Shown one piece after another: positions 28,531 through 37,999 of a DNA stretch of 64,000 nt; position 1 is the stretch's first letter, and each line of letters begins with the position of its first letter. Source of the stretch: Modestobacter lapidis. Lineage in GTDB: Bacteria > Actinomycetota > Actinomycetes > Mycobacteriales > Geodermatophilaceae. The DNA lies in contig JABAKE010000007.1 of NCBI GenBank assembly GCA_019779905.1, positions 1 to 64,000 on the forward strand, written 5' to 3'. Position numbers and translations under genes: made by a program. Below the pieces are notes generated by a model. That model searched no databases. It saw only the letters and a list, made by a program, of their open reading frames with translations, and was not told the origin of the DNA.

Positions 28531-28926
28531 ATGCCGGAGCAGGTGACCCCCTTCCTGATGTTCACGGGCGACGCGGAGCGCGCGATCGAGCTCTACACGT
28601 CGCTGTTCGACGACGCCCGCCTCCTGACCCTCACCCGGTTCGGGGCGGACGGGACGGGCGTGGAGGGGACGGTGGAGCAGGCCACCTTCTCCATCGCCGA
28701 CCAGGTGTTCCGCTGCTTCGACAGCCCTCCGGTGCACGCCTTCACCTTCACGCCGTCCTTCTCGATCTTCGTCGACGTCGCATCGGCCGAGGAGCTCGAC
28801 CGGCTGTTCGCGGGCCTCTCCGACGGCGGCGCCGTCCTGATGCCGCTGGACGGCTACGGGTTCAGCCGCCGTTTCGGCTGGGTGAACGACCGCTTCGGCG
28901 TCTCCTGGCAGCTGAACCTCGCCTAG
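28531..28926 (+). CDS. VOC family protein, PhnB-like (3-demethylubiquinone-9 3-methyltransferase type fold)
   Basis: The 131-residue protein begins with VTPFLMFTGDAERAIELYTSLF and has EQATFSIADQVFRCFDSPP, FSIFVDVASAEELDRLF and FGWVNDRFGVSWQL. This is the PhnB/YjdN type of VOC domain. It follows the SRPBCC gene by nine bases and may belong to the same operon. Its activity is unknown; relatives are often found with ArsR/SRPBCC pairs. Confidence 0.87.
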   Translation: MPEQVTPFLMFTGDAERAIELYTSLFDDARLLTLTRFGADGTGVEGTVEQATFSIADQVFRCFDSPPVHAFTFTPSFSIFVDVASAEELDRLFAGLSDGGAVLMPLDGYGFSRRFGWVNDRFGVSWQLNLA

Positions 28927-29002
28927 CGGCGAGGAGGAGCGGCGGGCTGTCCGGCGGCGCTCGGGAGCGACGTAGCTCACGCTCGAGGTAGACGTCCTAT
29001 AC

Positions 29003-29020
29003 GTACACTTTCGGGTGTAC
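29003..29020. promoter_or_regulatory. palindrome upstream of pckG
   Basis: GTACAC-TTTCGG-GTGTAC lies about 130 bases upstream of the PEP carboxykinase GTG, just after CCTATACGT, which could be a promoter -10 region. It is a candidate operator or leader hairpin; no specific regulator is implied. Confidence 0.4.
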
Positions 29021-29150
29021 CGGGGGGCCTGCCCCGTCGGTAGCCTGACCCGATCTCCCTGGTCCCGACGCCGCGGCCGGGGATCGACCGCCCCCAGCAC
29101 CAGTGCCGGTGACATCCCGCAGCCCGGCTGACCCACAGGATGGAGACGCC

Positions 29151-30965
29151 GTGACCACCGTGGCGATTCAAGGCCTCGACAACGCCCCGACCACGCACGC
29201 CCCCCTGCTCGCCTGGGTGCGGGAGATGGCCGAGCTGGCGACGCCGGACCGGGTGGTGTGGGTCGACGGCACCGACGAGGAGTGGGAACGCCTCACCGAG
29301 CAGCTCGTCGACGCCGGCACGTTCCGGCGGCTGGACAAGAAGCCCAACTCCTTCTGGTGCGCCTCCGACCCCCGTGACGTCGCCCGGGTGGAGGACCGCA
29401 CCTACATCTGCTCGGTCGACGAGGCCGACGCCGGCCCGACCAACAACTGGATGGACCCGGCCGAGATGAAGTCGGTCATGAGCGAGCTGTACCGGGGGTG
29501 CATGCGCGGCCGGACGATGTACGTCATCCCGTTCTGCATGGGGCCGGTCGAGGCCGAGAACCCGATGTTCGGCGTCGAGCTCACCGACTCCGAGTACGTC
29601 GTCGTCTCGATGCGCGTGATGGCCCGCATCGGCAGCCACATCCTCGAGGCGATGGGCACCGACCGGCCCTTCGTGCCGGCCATGCACTCCCTCGGCGCCC
29701 CGCTGGCCGACGGCCAGGCCGACGTGCCGTGGCCGTGCAGCGACACCAAGTACATCGTGCACTTCCCCGAGGAGCGGACCATCTGGTCCTACGGCTCCGG
29801 GTACGGCGGCAACGCCCTGCTGGGCAAGAAGTGCTACTCGCTGCGGATCGCCTCGGTGATGGCCCGGGACGGGGGCTGGCTCGCCGAGCACATGCTCATC
29901 CTCAAGCTGACCAGCCCGCAGCAGAAGATCTACTACGTCGCCGCGGCCTTCCCCTCCGCCTGCGGCAAGACGAACCTGGCCATGCTCGAGCCGACCATCC
30001 CGGGCTGGAAGGTCGAGACCCTCGGCGACGACATCGCCTGGATGCGCTTCGGCGAGGACGGCCGGCTCTACGCGCTCAACCCCGAGTACGGGCTGTTCGG
30101 CGTCGCGCCCGGCACCGGCTGGGACACCAACCCGAACGCGATGCGCACCATCGAGGCGGGCAACTCGGTGTTCACCAACGTCGCGCTGACCGACGACGGG
30201 GACATCTGGTGGGAGGGCATGACCGACGAGCCGCCGGCCCACCTGACCAGCTGGAAGGGCGAGGACTGGACGCCGGACTCCGCGGAGCCCTCCAGCCACC
30301 CGAACAGCCGCTTCTGCACGCCGATCACCCAGTGCCCGATCCTGGCGCCGGAGTACGGCGACCCGAAGGGCGTGCCGATCTCGGCCATCCTCTTCGGTGG
30401 CCGCCGCAAGACCACGATCCCGCTGATCAGCGAGGCCCGGGACTGGAACCACGGCGTGTTCATGGGCGCGACGCTCTCCTCGGAGACCACCGCCGCGGCC
30501 ACCGGTGCGGTGGGCGTCGTCCGCCGCGACCCGTTCGCGATGCTGCCGTTCATCGGCTACAACGCGGGTGACTACGTCGACCACTGGGTGCAGACCGGCA
30601 AGCAGCACGATGCCACCAAGCTGCCCCGGATCTTCTACGTGAACTGGTTCCGCCGGGACGCCGACGGCGGCTTCCTGTGGCCGGGCTTCGGGGAGAACTC
30701 CCGCGTGCTCAAGTGGGTCGTCGAACGCCTCGAGGGCACCGCCGCCGCCGTCGAGACCCCCGTGGGCCACGTGCCGACGCCGGACTCCCTCGACGTCTCC
30801 GGTCTGGGCCTGACCCGCGAGCAGGTCGAGCAGGCCCTCGCCGTCCGGCCCGAGGAGTGGCGCGCGGAGGTTCCGCAGATCACCGAGTGGTTCGAGAAGT
30901 TCGGCGACAAGCTGCCCACGACCATGTGGGACGAGCTGGAGACCCTCAAGAGCCGTCTCGCCTAG
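29151..30965 (+). CDS. pckG: phosphoenolpyruvate carboxykinase (GTP)
   Basis: The 604-residue protein is full length for GTP-PEPCK. The kinase-1a P-loop is FPSACGKTN (267-275), with the active Cys in the loop. Upstream are [15 protein letters not shown] and [24 protein letters not shown], and downstream FSTETTAAAT-like and [25 protein letters not shown]. It converts oxaloacetate plus GTP to PEP for gluconeogenesis, needed for growth on aromatic acids via TCA intermediates. GTG 29151 with AGGATGGAGA upstream is preferred to the ATG-like codon at 29103. Confidence 0.97.
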   Translation: MTTVAIQGLDNAPTTHAPLLAWVREMAELATPDRVVWVDGTDEEWERLTEQLVDAGTFRRLDKKPNSFWCASDPRDVARVEDRTYICSVDEADAGPTNNWMDPAEMKSVMSELYRGCMRGRTMYVIPFCMGPVEAENPMFGVELTDSEYVVVSMRVMARIGSHILEAMGTDRPFVPAMHSLGAPLADGQADVPWPCSDTKYIVHFPEERTIWSYGSGYGGNALLGKKCYSLRIASVMARDGGWLAEHMLILKLTSPQQKIYYVAAAFPSACGKTNLAMLEPTIPGWKVETLGDDIAWMRFGEDGRLYALNPEYGLFGVAPGTGWDTNPNAMRTIEAGNSVFTNVALTDDGDIWWEGMTDEPPAHLTSWKGEDWTPDSAEPSSHPNSRFCTPITQCPILAPEYGDPKGVPISAILFGGRRKTTIPLISEARDWNHGVFMGATLSSETTAAATGAVGVVRRDPFAMLPFIGYNAGDYVDHWVQTGKQHDATKLPRIFYVNWFRRDADGGFLWPGFGENSRVLKWVVERLEGTAAAVETPVGHVPTPDSLDVSGLGLTREQVEQALAVRPEEWRAEVPQITEWFEKFGDKLPTTMWDELETLKSRLA

Positions 30966-31033
30966 CAGTTCTCGGCCCTCTCCGTACGTGGCCTGAGCCT
31001 GCGAAGGGCTCGGGGAGAGGGTCCTGATACCGG

Positions 31034-31071
31034 GGTCCCGCAGTCCTCTTCCGCAGGAGGGCTGCGGGACC
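31034..31071 (+). terminator. hairpin downstream of pckG
   Basis: GGTCCCGCAG pairs with CTGCGGGACC, and an inner CCTC/GAGG stem extends the hairpin, 70 bases past the pckG stop. There is no long T-run, so termination is probable but not certain. Confidence 0.6.
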
Positions 31072-31123
31072 TCGTCGGTTAGCGTGGCGGGGGCGCCCAC
31101 CCCGGACGGAGGACGGTCCGCTC

Positions 31124-32338
31124 GTGCCCAACCCGTACCTCCACGTGCTCGGCACCCCCCATGCGGTGCCGATGGTGCTGGCTGCCTTCATCGGCCGGTT
31201 GCCGCTGTCGATGGTGGGCCTGGGCAGCGTGCTGCTGGTCCAGTCCGAGACCGGCAGCTACGGACTGGGCGGTGCGGTGGCCGCGGCCGGCGCGGTCGCC
31301 ACCGCCGTCGCGGGGCCGGTCATCGGCCGGCTCGCCGACACCCACGCCCAGCGGCGCGTGCTGCTGGCGGTGCTCGCGGTCTTCGTCGGGTCGGGGGTCG
31401 CCTTCCTGTTCTCCGTGCGCGGCGGCTGGCCGCTGTGGACGGTGTTCCTCAGCGCCGCGGTGGCCGGGGCGACCATCCCGCCGGTCTCCTCGATGGTCCG
31501 GGTGCGCTGGACCCACCTGCTGCGCGGCACCCCGTCGCTGCCCACCGCGCTGGCGATGGAGTCGGTGGTCGACGAGTTCGTCTTCATCGTCGGGCCGGTG
31601 CTGGTGACCTTCCTGTCCACCACCGGGCACACCACTTCCGGCGTCGTCACCGCCTTCGCGCTGGCCGCCGTCGGCAGCCTGCTGTTCGCGGCCCAGCGCC
31701 GCACCGAGCCGCCGCCGGCCGAGCACGAGCACCGTCGCGGGCCCTCGGCCATGCGCAGCCGCGGGCTGCGGGTGCTCTTCGTCGTCGGGCTGGCGGTGGG
31801 CGCCGTCCTGGGCACCCTCGAGATCGCCCTGGTGGCCTTCGCCGACGAGCAGGACGCCTGGTCGCTGTCCGGGCTGCTCATCGCGGCGCTGGCCGCCGGG
31901 TCGATGGTCTCGGGCATCGGCTGGGGCGCGGTGCACTGGCAGGTGCCGCTGCGCCGCCGGCTGGCCGGGGCGCTGGCGGTGCTCGCCGTGCTCACCGTCC
32001 CGCTCCTGCTGGTGGGCGAGGTCTGGGTGATGGTGCCGTTCGTCCTGGTGGCCGGCATCGCCGTCTCGCCGTCGCTGATCAGCGCCTTCACCCTGGCCGA
32101 GCTGCTGGTGCCGCGGTCGGCGGTCACCGAGGCGTTCACCTGGATCGGCACCGCCCTGGCCCTGGGCGTGGCGGTCGGCGCGTCGGCGGCCGGGAAGATC
32201 GTCGACGTCGCCGGGGCCAGCACCAGCTTCCTGGTGGCCACCGGAGCGGCCGCGCTCGCCGCGGTCGTCGTGGCCCTGGGGCAGGCGCACCTGCACGTCC
32301 CGGCCGAGCGCGCGGCCACCCCGGCGCTGGCGGGCTGA
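31124..32338 (+). CDS. MFS transporter
   Basis: The 404-residue protein has twelve predicted helices. The MFS signature is GPVIGRLADTHAQRRVLLAVL near residue 65, and a basic central loop (RRTEPPPAEHEHRRGPSAMRSRG) separates the halves. It resembles actinobacterial efflux carriers of the YfcJ/sugar-efflux type. The GTG at 31124 is the start. It stands alone and the substrate is unknown. Confidence 0.87.
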   Translation: MPNPYLHVLGTPHAVPMVLAAFIGRLPLSMVGLGSVLLVQSETGSYGLGGAVAAAGAVATAVAGPVIGRLADTHAQRRVLLAVLAVFVGSGVAFLFSVRGGWPLWTVFLSAAVAGATIPPVSSMVRVRWTHLLRGTPSLPTALAMESVVDEFVFIVGPVLVTFLSTTGHTTSGVVTAFALAAVGSLLFAAQRRTEPPPAEHEHRRGPSAMRSRGLRVLFVVGLAVGAVLGTLEIALVAFADEQDAWSLSGLLIAALAAGSMVSGIGWGAVHWQVPLRRRLAGALAVLAVLTVPLLLVGEVWVMVPFVLVAGIAVSPSLISAFTLAELLVPRSAVTEAFTWIGTALALGVAVGASAAGKIVDVAGASTSFLVATGAAALAAVVVALGQAHLHVPAERAATPALAG

Positions 32339-32394
32339 GCCGGACGGTTCCGTGGTGCGGACCTGTCGGCTCTGTTCCGCTGCCACCCCCTCAC

Positions 32395-32430
32395 CCGGGG
32401 TCGGGCGGCACCGGCGCCGCCCGACCCCGG
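32395..32430. terminator. strong bidirectional hairpin between convergent genes
   Basis: CCGGGGTCGGGCGGC (32395-32409) pairs perfectly with 32416-32430 across a six-base loop, between the MFS gene and the convergent SDR gene, and is followed by TCTCC. Confidence 0.85.
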
Positions 32431-32436
32431 TCTCCA

Positions 32437-33198
32437 TCAGTAGAAGATGGTTCCGCCGTCCACGTTGAGGTTCTGCCCGGTGACGAACCCACTGGCCTCC
32501 GAGGAGAGGAACAGCACCGCCCCGACGAGGTCCTTCTCGTGCATCTCCCGGGGAAGGCTGCGCTCCCGCGTCCGCTGGGCGGCCCGCTCCGCGAATTCCG
32601 CTTCCCTGCCCTCCCGGCTCGCCTCGTTGCTCACGAGCCCCGGGGTGATGCAGTTGACCCGGATCCCGGCGGCGCCGACCTCGCGCGCCACGGCCCGGGT
32701 CATGGCGAGGACCGCACCCTTGGACGCGACGTAGTGCAGCGCGCCGGCCGTGCCCTTGAGAACCGTTCCCGACGAGATGTTCACGATCGAGCCGGATCCC
32801 TGGGCCCGCATCGCGGGCAGGACCGCGGCCGTCGCGTTCCACACCCCTCGCACGTTGACCGCCATCACGTCGTCCCACTCCTGCTGCGGGATGTCCTCGA
32901 GGGCGCCGCGGTACAGCCCGGCGTACCGGGCTGCGTTGTTCACCAGCACGTCGATGCGGCCCCACTGGTCGGTTGCCGCGTTTCCCATGGCTTCGGCGTC
33001 GGCCCGGGAACTCAGGTCGGCGTGCACCGCCACGCATTCCGCTCCGGCGACGCGGATCCTCTCCGCGGTCTCATCCATCGGGGCTACGTCCGCGATCACC
33101 ACCCGGCAGCCGCGAGCAGCGAAGGCCAGGGCGTACTCGGCCCCGATGCCGCGCGCCGCGCCGGTCACGATGACGACCTTGCCGACCATGTCTTCCAT
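32437..33198 (-). CDS. SDR family oxidoreductase
   Basis: The 253-residue classical SDR has VVIVTGAARGIGAEYA (cofactor site), DVLVNNAARY, the catalytic Ser in VNISSGT and YVASKGA (YxxxK). It ends in LNVDGGTIFY. It oxidises a hydroxyl or reduces a carbonyl with NAD(P). It lies beside the aldehyde dehydrogenase and P450 at the edge of the first aromatic island, so a role in side-chain oxidation is plausible. ATG 33198 is chosen; an in-frame start at 33258 lengthens it by 20 unconserved residues. Confidence 0.88.
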   Translation of the reverse strand: MEDMVGKVVIVTGAARGIGAEYALAFAARGCRVVIADVAPMDETAERIRVAGAECVAVHADLSSRADAEAMGNAATDQWGRIDVLVNNAARYAGLYRGALEDIPQQEWDDVMAVNVRGVWNATAAVLPAMRAQGSGSIVNISSGTVLKGTAGALHYVASKGAVLAMTRAVAREVGAAGIRVNCITPGLVSNEASREGREAEFAERAAQRTRERSLPREMHEKDLVGAVLFLSSEASGFVTGQNLNVDGGTIFY

Positions 33199-33474
33199 GT
33201 CGGGAGAGTACCGCAGACCACCTCTCTCGAAAGGGCCGCTACCTGGCGGGATCGCCACTTCTCACATGGTGGGACATCGATACGGAGAGGGTTACCGGAA
33301 AGGCCGCTACGACAACGGACGCGCGTGCCACGAAATGGTCGGACCGGGCCGGCGCAGTCGGCCGCGGCGGCCGAAGGTGGCTCTACGTCCGGCGTTGACT
33401 GTGTCTGGATCTGCGGAGACGCGCTGCGAGAGAGGGCGCGGGGCAGGTCCGCCACCCCCTCCGGGGAATGGCTC

Positions 33475-34899
33475 TCAGCCGCGGGGTCGACTGATCCCCT
33501 TCAATTGCAGGTATCCGGAGAGGCCCGGGTCGCCGCCGACTCCACTGTCCTTATAGCCGAACGCAGGGGTGGCGTCACTGCGATCCCGACCATTGACGGA
33601 GACGTTCCCGGTCTCCATTCGGCGCGCCACTGCGGTGGCGCGTTCGATGTCCTGGCTGAAGACGCTCCCGCCGAGGCCGTAGGAGGAATCGTTGGCAATC
33701 CGCACCCCGTCGGCGTCGTCGTCGAACGGGACGACGACCACGACCGGTCCGAAGATCTCCTCGCGGAAGACGCGCATCCCCCGGTGTACGTCGACGAGCA
33801 CCGTCGGCTCCACGTAGTACCCGGTGGAGGCGCCCGCCGGGCGCCCGCCCCCGAGGGCTACCCGGGCACCCTCGGCGATGGCCGACTCGATGTAGCCCTC
33901 GACCCGTTGGCGCTGGGCCTCGGATACCAGGGGGCCGAAGTCGCTCGCCGGGTCCGTGGGGTCGCCGAGGACGGCGGTGCCGAGGGTCTGGACGACGAGG
34001 TCCGTGACCTCGGCGAACCGCGAACGGGGAGCGAGGATGCGGGTGGACGAATAGCAGACCTGCCCGGTGTTCGGCAGGCAGGTGGAGATCAGGTTGGCGG
34101 CGAGCACGTCCAGGTCGGCATCGTCCAGAACCACGGCTGCCGACTTGCCACCGAGTTCCGCGGTCACCGACTTCAGCATCTCGCCACAGGCCGCCGCGAT
34201 CACCCGGCCGGCCGCCGTCGAGCCGGTGAAGGAGATCTTGTCGACGCCGGGGTGCCGGACGAGGGCGGCACCGGTCTCCCGGCCCCCCGTCACCACGTTC
34301 ACCACACCCGGCGGTAATCCGACCTCGGCGAGCATCTCGACCAGCATGAAGCTGTCCAGCGAGGTTTCCGGTGACGGCTTGACCACGACGGTGCAGCCCG
34401 CTGCCAGGGCAGGGCCCAGCTTGGCGGCCAACAGGGCCTGCGGGGCGTTCCACGGAACGATCGCACCCACGACTCCGAGGGCCTCGCGGCGGACCAGGGA
34501 GGGGTCGTCCGGGGCCAGCGCCGCCTCGACCTCGAGCGCGTCGGCCAGCCGGGCGTTGTAGCGGTAGGCCGCCACGGGACGCGTGCCGTTGGTCCGGCGA
34601 GAGCGCTTGATCACCGAGCCGTTCTGGTGTGTCACCAGGGCGGCCATCGTCTCGCTGCGATCCTCGAAGACGTCCGCCAGTGCGCGGAGGTGGTCCGCCC
34701 GCTCCTGCGGCGACGTCTCCCGCCAGCCGGGCAGCGCCGCGCGCGCCGCGGCCACCGCCCGGGAGACATCGGCGTCGTTGCTGTCGGCGATGCTCCCGAT
34801 CACCATTTCGGTGGCCGGGTCGACAACCGGCAGGTGGTCCGACGTGCTCGTCGGCTGGAACCTGCCGTCGACGAACATCTCGCGGCGGTCCTGGGTCAT
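33475..34899 (-). CDS. aldehyde dehydrogenase
   Basis: The 474-residue ALDH has the usual landmarks: IVPWNAPQALLAAKLGPALAAGCTVVVKPSPETS, FTGSTAAG, the general base in ELGGKSA (Glu250 region) and the catalytic cysteine in NTGQVCYSSTRIL (Cys282). It ends with a GYKDSGVGGDPGLSGYLQLKG-type C-terminus. It oxidises an aldehyde to an acid with NAD(P). The ATG at 34899 has GGAGG upstream; the longer frame upstream is not homologous. It is divergent from the P450 gene, which fits sequential oxidation of an aromatic side chain (inference). Confidence 0.92.
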   Translation of the reverse strand: MTQDRREMFVDGRFQPTSTSDHLPVVDPATEMVIGSIADSNDADVSRAVAAARAALPGWRETSPQERADHLRALADVFEDRSETMAALVTHQNGSVIKRSRRTNGTRPVAAYRYNARLADALEVEAALAPDDPSLVRREALGVVGAIVPWNAPQALLAAKLGPALAAGCTVVVKPSPETSLDSFMLVEMLAEVGLPPGVVNVVTGGRETGAALVRHPGVDKISFTGSTAAGRVIAAACGEMLKSVTAELGGKSAAVVLDDADLDVLAANLISTCLPNTGQVCYSSTRILAPRSRFAEVTDLVVQTLGTAVLGDPTDPASDFGPLVSEAQRQRVEGYIESAIAEGARVALGGGRPAGASTGYYVEPTVLVDVHRGMRVFREEIFGPVVVVVPFDDDADGVRIANDSSYGLGGSVFSQDIERATAVARRMETGNVSVNGRDRSDATPAFGYKDSGVGGDPGLSGYLQLKGISRPRG

Positions 34900-35305
34900 G
34901 CGGAGAGCCTCCACTCGGGCGTCGACGTCGCGCTGGCGTGCTGGCTCACGGCCCCTCCAGGCATCGACCGGCATGGCCGGTGCGGCTGCGCCTGGCTCGC
35001 GCTCCCGCTGGCTTCCCGCGGCAACAACGCTGCCGACGAACATTGGTCCTATGTTCATACCGGTGACTGGCCGGACGGCGCAAGGGCGCGCTCGCCGGCG
35101 GGGACGACGGCGCCTGGTGGCGTCGGTGCGCGGCTCGTGCTCGGGCTCGACGCTGTCCCGCGACTCTGCACACAGGTACGGTGCTCTGCACAGCAGCAGT
35201 CCGCCCTGATGTGCGACATGTGTCCGGCATGGACCTGCGCCGGCGAGCGGTAGATGTCGGATTCCGGATCCTGGTCTCCGACGTCCTGACGATGGAGGTG
35301 CCGCG
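34900..35305. promoter_or_regulatory. divergent promoter region between aldehyde dehydrogenase and P450 genes
   Basis: This 406-base gap contains no convincing gene. It holds an IclR-type site at 35185 and a related half-site TCTGCACA at 35165, and probably both promoters. The part nearest the ALDH start remains open in the ALDH frame but lacks family homology. Confidence 0.5.
35185..35197. promoter_or_regulatory. IclR-type operator copy 1 (P450/ALDH promoter)
   Basis: TCTGC-ACA-GCAGC differs from the palindrome TCTGC-N3-GCAGA by its last base. A half-site TCTGCACA lies 20 bases upstream (35165-35172). It lies 109 bases before the P450 start. Confidence 0.65.
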
Positions 35306-36502
35306 GTGGTGTCCGTAGTGATCCCGGAGTGCGACGTCGATCTCTTCGACGAGGAGGTGCTCCACGACCCCTATCCGACGTATGCGGAGATGCGGCGGAT
35401 GGGTCCGGTGGTGCGGGTGCCCAGGTACGACTTCCTGGCGGTGACCCGGTACGCCGAGGTGCGGGCCGTGCTGCTGGACGCCGAGCACTTCGTCTCCGGT
35501 CGTGGCGTCGGTTTCAACGCCGGGTTCAACGAGGTCCGGTCCAGCAGCATCATCGCGTCGGACCAGCCGCGGCACGGCATGCTCCGCTCGGTCCTCGAGC
35601 CGCGGCTCGGTCCGCGGGCGCTCAAGGACGTCGAGAAGACCATCCGCGCCCGCGCCGCGGAACTGGTCGCCGAGGTTGCGCGGCGCGACTCCTTCGACGC
35701 AGTGAGGGACTTCGCCGAGATCTTCCCCGTCCAGGTCGTCGGCGAATTGATCGGGTTGCCCGAGGACAAGCGCAGTCAGCTCCTGTTGTGGGCCAACGGC
35801 GCCTTCAACGCCTTCGGCCCGCCCAACGAGCGCACCGAGGCCGGCCTGGAGGCTATCGGCGAGCAATTCGAGTACATCCGGACGGTGGCCACCCGTGAGC
35901 AGCTGGCCCCCGGCAGCATGGGCGCCGCGGTGTACGAGGCGGCGGACGCCGGCCTCATCCCCGAGCAGTACTGCCTGCACCTGCTCTCGGCCTACCTGAC
36001 CGCGGGCATGGACACCACCGTCAACGCCCTGGGCGCCATGATCCAGCTGCTGGGCACCCACCCGGACGCGTACCGCGAACTGCGTGACGACCCGACCCTC
36101 GCGCCCTCGGCCATCAACGAGGTGTTCCGGATCGAGGCCCCGGCCCAGCTGTTCTCCCGCGTCGCCGCGGCGCGGGTTGAGCTGGCCGGCGTGCCGATCG
36201 AGGAGGGGCAGCGAGTGGCCGTTCTGTACGCCAGTGCCAACCGGGACGAGCGGCAGTACCCGGACCCGGACCGGTTCGACGTCCACCGGAACCCGGCCGG
36301 TCATCTCACCTTCGGGATGGGACCGCACGCCTGTGCCGGCCAGGCGCTCGCCAGGATCGAGCTGCGCGCGGTCCTGGACGCACTCCTGGCCCAGGTCGGC
36401 GGCATCGCCGTGGGCGAACCCATCCGCAAGATCAACAATGTGCTCCGCGGTATCTCCCGCCTCCCCACCACCTTCACCGCGGAGGCCGCGGCAGCACGCT
36501 GA
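35306..36502 (+). CDS. cytochrome P450, CYP199-like
   Basis: The 398-residue bacterial class P450 shows the I-helix AYLTAGMDTTVNALG, the ExxR motif in NEVFRIEAP and the heme loop FGMGPHACAGQALARIE with ligand Cys343. Overall it recalls CYP199-type enzymes, which demethylate or hydroxylate para-substituted benzoates; that resemblance is from memory. Redox partners could be the 3Fe-4S ferredoxin and reductase encoded 9 kb downstream. GTG 35306 has GGAGG seven bases upstream. A shared operator type ties it to the dioxygenase operon. Confidence 0.9.
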   Translation: MVSVVIPECDVDLFDEEVLHDPYPTYAEMRRMGPVVRVPRYDFLAVTRYAEVRAVLLDAEHFVSGRGVGFNAGFNEVRSSSIIASDQPRHGMLRSVLEPRLGPRALKDVEKTIRARAAELVAEVARRDSFDAVRDFAEIFPVQVVGELIGLPEDKRSQLLLWANGAFNAFGPPNERTEAGLEAIGEQFEYIRTVATREQLAPGSMGAAVYEAADAGLIPEQYCLHLLSAYLTAGMDTTVNALGAMIQLLGTHPDAYRELRDDPTLAPSAINEVFRIEAPAQLFSRVAAARVELAGVPIEEGQRVAVLYASANRDERQYPDPDRFDVHRNPAGHLTFGMGPHACAGQALARIELRAVLDALLAQVGGIAVGEPIRKINNVLRGISRLPTTFTAEAAAAR

Positions 36503-36508
36503 TCGACA

Positions 36509-36546
36509 GCGTGACGGGGCCATCCGGCCGGGTGGCCCCGTCACGC
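36509..36546 (+). terminator. hairpin terminator after the P450 gene
   Basis: A 14-base perfect stem (core GTGACGGGGCCA / TGGCCCCGTCAC) with a ten-base loop starts seven bases after the P450 stop. It separates the P450 from the transporter operon. Confidence 0.8.
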
Positions 36547-36672
36547 ACCCGTCGCCGCCACCGCGTGGGCGTGCTGCCTGGTGTGACCGGCTTCGCGTGG
36601 ACGACGCCGGAACGGCCACGCCACCGGCCAGGTCCCCCGGCCTCGCTTTCCCCCGCCTCGGTGGTCGAGGAC

Positions 36673-36685
36673 TCTGCAAGGCAGA
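36673..36685. promoter_or_regulatory. IclR-type operator copy 2 (tctC promoter)
   Basis: TCTGC-AAG-GCAGA is a perfect palindrome, extended by one more base pair on each side (CTCTGC/GCAGAG). It lies 122 bases upstream of tctC. The remaining gap 36547-36806 shows no gene. Confidence 0.75.
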
Positions 36686-36806
36686 GCCCGGCACTGGACA
36701 CAGGAAATGTCATCCCTTACGGTCTAGCGGCTGTGTGTCCCCCGTCACGGCACCACCGCGCGTCGGTCGTCGGGGCACAGACCCATCCGTACAGAGGAGT
36801 GCGCTA

Positions 36807-37859
36807 GTGGTGGTCAAGTCCGGAACGAAGATCCGTACGGTGGCGAGTCGGGCGGGAGTGGCCGCCGCGCTGCTGGTCTCGGTCGTGGGTTGCTCCGATG
36901 GTGGTGGAGGAGAGGCGACCGGGGCGGATGCGGGCAGCGTCTTCGAGGGCGAGACGATCGACTTCGTCGTCCCCTTCGACCCGGGCGGCGGGTACGACAC
37001 CTACGCGCGGCTGATCGCCCCGTATCTGGCCGGGTGTCTGGGCGCCGAGGTGGTCGTGCTGAACGAGCCGGGGGCGGGCAGCCTGCTGGCGACCGGCCGG
37101 ACTGCGGCGGCCGATCCGGACGGCCTGCGGATCCAGATCATGAACATGCCGGGTGTGCTCAGCTCGCAGATCGCCGGGGCCGAAGGCGTCCGCTACGACC
37201 TGAGCGAGTTCTCCTGGATCGGCCGGATCGCCGCCCCGCCGGAGGTGGTGCTCGTCCAGTCCGGTGGCGAGCTCCAGAGCTTCGAGGACCTGACCGGAGC
37301 GAGCGACACGGTCCAGTTCGTGGCCACGGGGCCGGGGGCCAGCGACTACGTCAACGCGGCCGTCCTGGCTCAGGCCTACGGCATCCCGTACGAGATCACC
37401 ACCGGCTTCGCCGGCTCGCAGGAGGCGACCACCGCCGTGATCGCCGGCAACGCCGACGTGCACGTGATGCCCTTCGACACCGTGCTGCCGGTGATCGAGA
37501 GCGACCAGGCCACCCCGGTCGCGGTCCTCGCCGAGGAGCTGCCGGAGTACATGCCGGAGGCGCCGCTGATCGGCGATCTCCCGCCGGCGCCCGGTGACGG
37601 CCAGGAGCTGATGGAGAGCCTGGAGAACCTCTCGGCGGCGGGGCGCGCGGTGGCGGCGCCTCCCGGCGTCCCCGAGGCAGAGCTGACCGCGCTGCGGGAG
37701 GGCTTCAGCTGCGCCATGGAGGACCAGGCGCTGCTCGACGAGCTCGCAGAGCAGGAGCGGCCGGTGGACTTCCTGGACGGCGAGGAGACCGCCGCCCTCG
37801 TCCAGGAGGTGCTCGACTCGCCCGAGGAGTTCCAGCAGGTCGTCAGGGACTCCTTCTGA
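36807..37859 (+). CDS. tctC: tripartite tricarboxylate-type transporter, substrate-binding lipoprotein
   Basis: The 350-residue protein has a basic N-terminus, a hydrophobic stretch and a lipobox (SVVGC), so it is membrane-anchored outside. The mature part has the Bug/TctC features FVVPFDPGGGYDTYAR, VLNEPGAGSLLATGRTAAADPDG and VATGPGASDY, then AGSQEATTAVIAGNADVHV. These proteins bind carboxylic acids, including aromatic ones. Three GTG/GTC codons occur in a row; GTG 36807 follows GAGGAGTGCGCTA. It opens the tctCAB operon, whose cargo is likely the acid degraded by the downstream dioxygenase. Confidence 0.93.
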   Translation: MVVKSGTKIRTVASRAGVAAALLVSVVGCSDGGGGEATGADAGSVFEGETIDFVVPFDPGGGYDTYARLIAPYLAGCLGAEVVVLNEPGAGSLLATGRTAAADPDGLRIQIMNMPGVLSSQIAGAEGVRYDLSEFSWIGRIAAPPEVVLVQSGGELQSFEDLTGASDTVQFVATGPGASDYVNAAVLAQAYGIPYEITTGFAGSQEATTAVIAGNADVHVMPFDTVLPVIESDQATPVAVLAEELPEYMPEAPLIGDLPPAPGDGQELMESLENLSAAGRAVAAPPGVPEAELTALREGFSCAMEDQALLDELAEQERPVDFLDGEETAALVQEVLDSPEEFQQVVRDSF

Positions 37860-37865
37860 GTTCCG

Positions 37866-37908
37866 CGCCCCGGACTGCCGGCCGGGCCAAGGCCGGCAGT
37901 TCGGGGCG
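37866..37908 (+). terminator. long hairpin between tctC and tctA (attenuator)
   Basis: Arms 37866-37883 and 37891-37908 form an 18-base stem with one G-T wobble and a seven-base loop, directly after tctC. A partial terminator here would let the binding protein be made in excess over the permease, as is common for such transporters. Confidence 0.75.
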
Positions 37909-37999
37909 TCCGGCGGCCCGGCGCAGTCGTACCGCGTAGCCGCACTCCGTGGCCGCACCCCCGCAGTCGCCCTTCGGTGCGACCCCCTCAGAGGTGGAA

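Noticed and set aside
33405-33425. Possible fifth IclR-type site near TCTGCGGAGACGC
   Set aside because: Only one half-site matches, and it lies downstream of the ALDH gene rather than at a promoter.
31084-34317. 1077-codon plus-strand frame spanning MFS, SDR and ALDH genes
   Set aside because: Low-complexity Arg/Gly/Pro composition and no homology; it runs across three genes with clear motifs in other frames.
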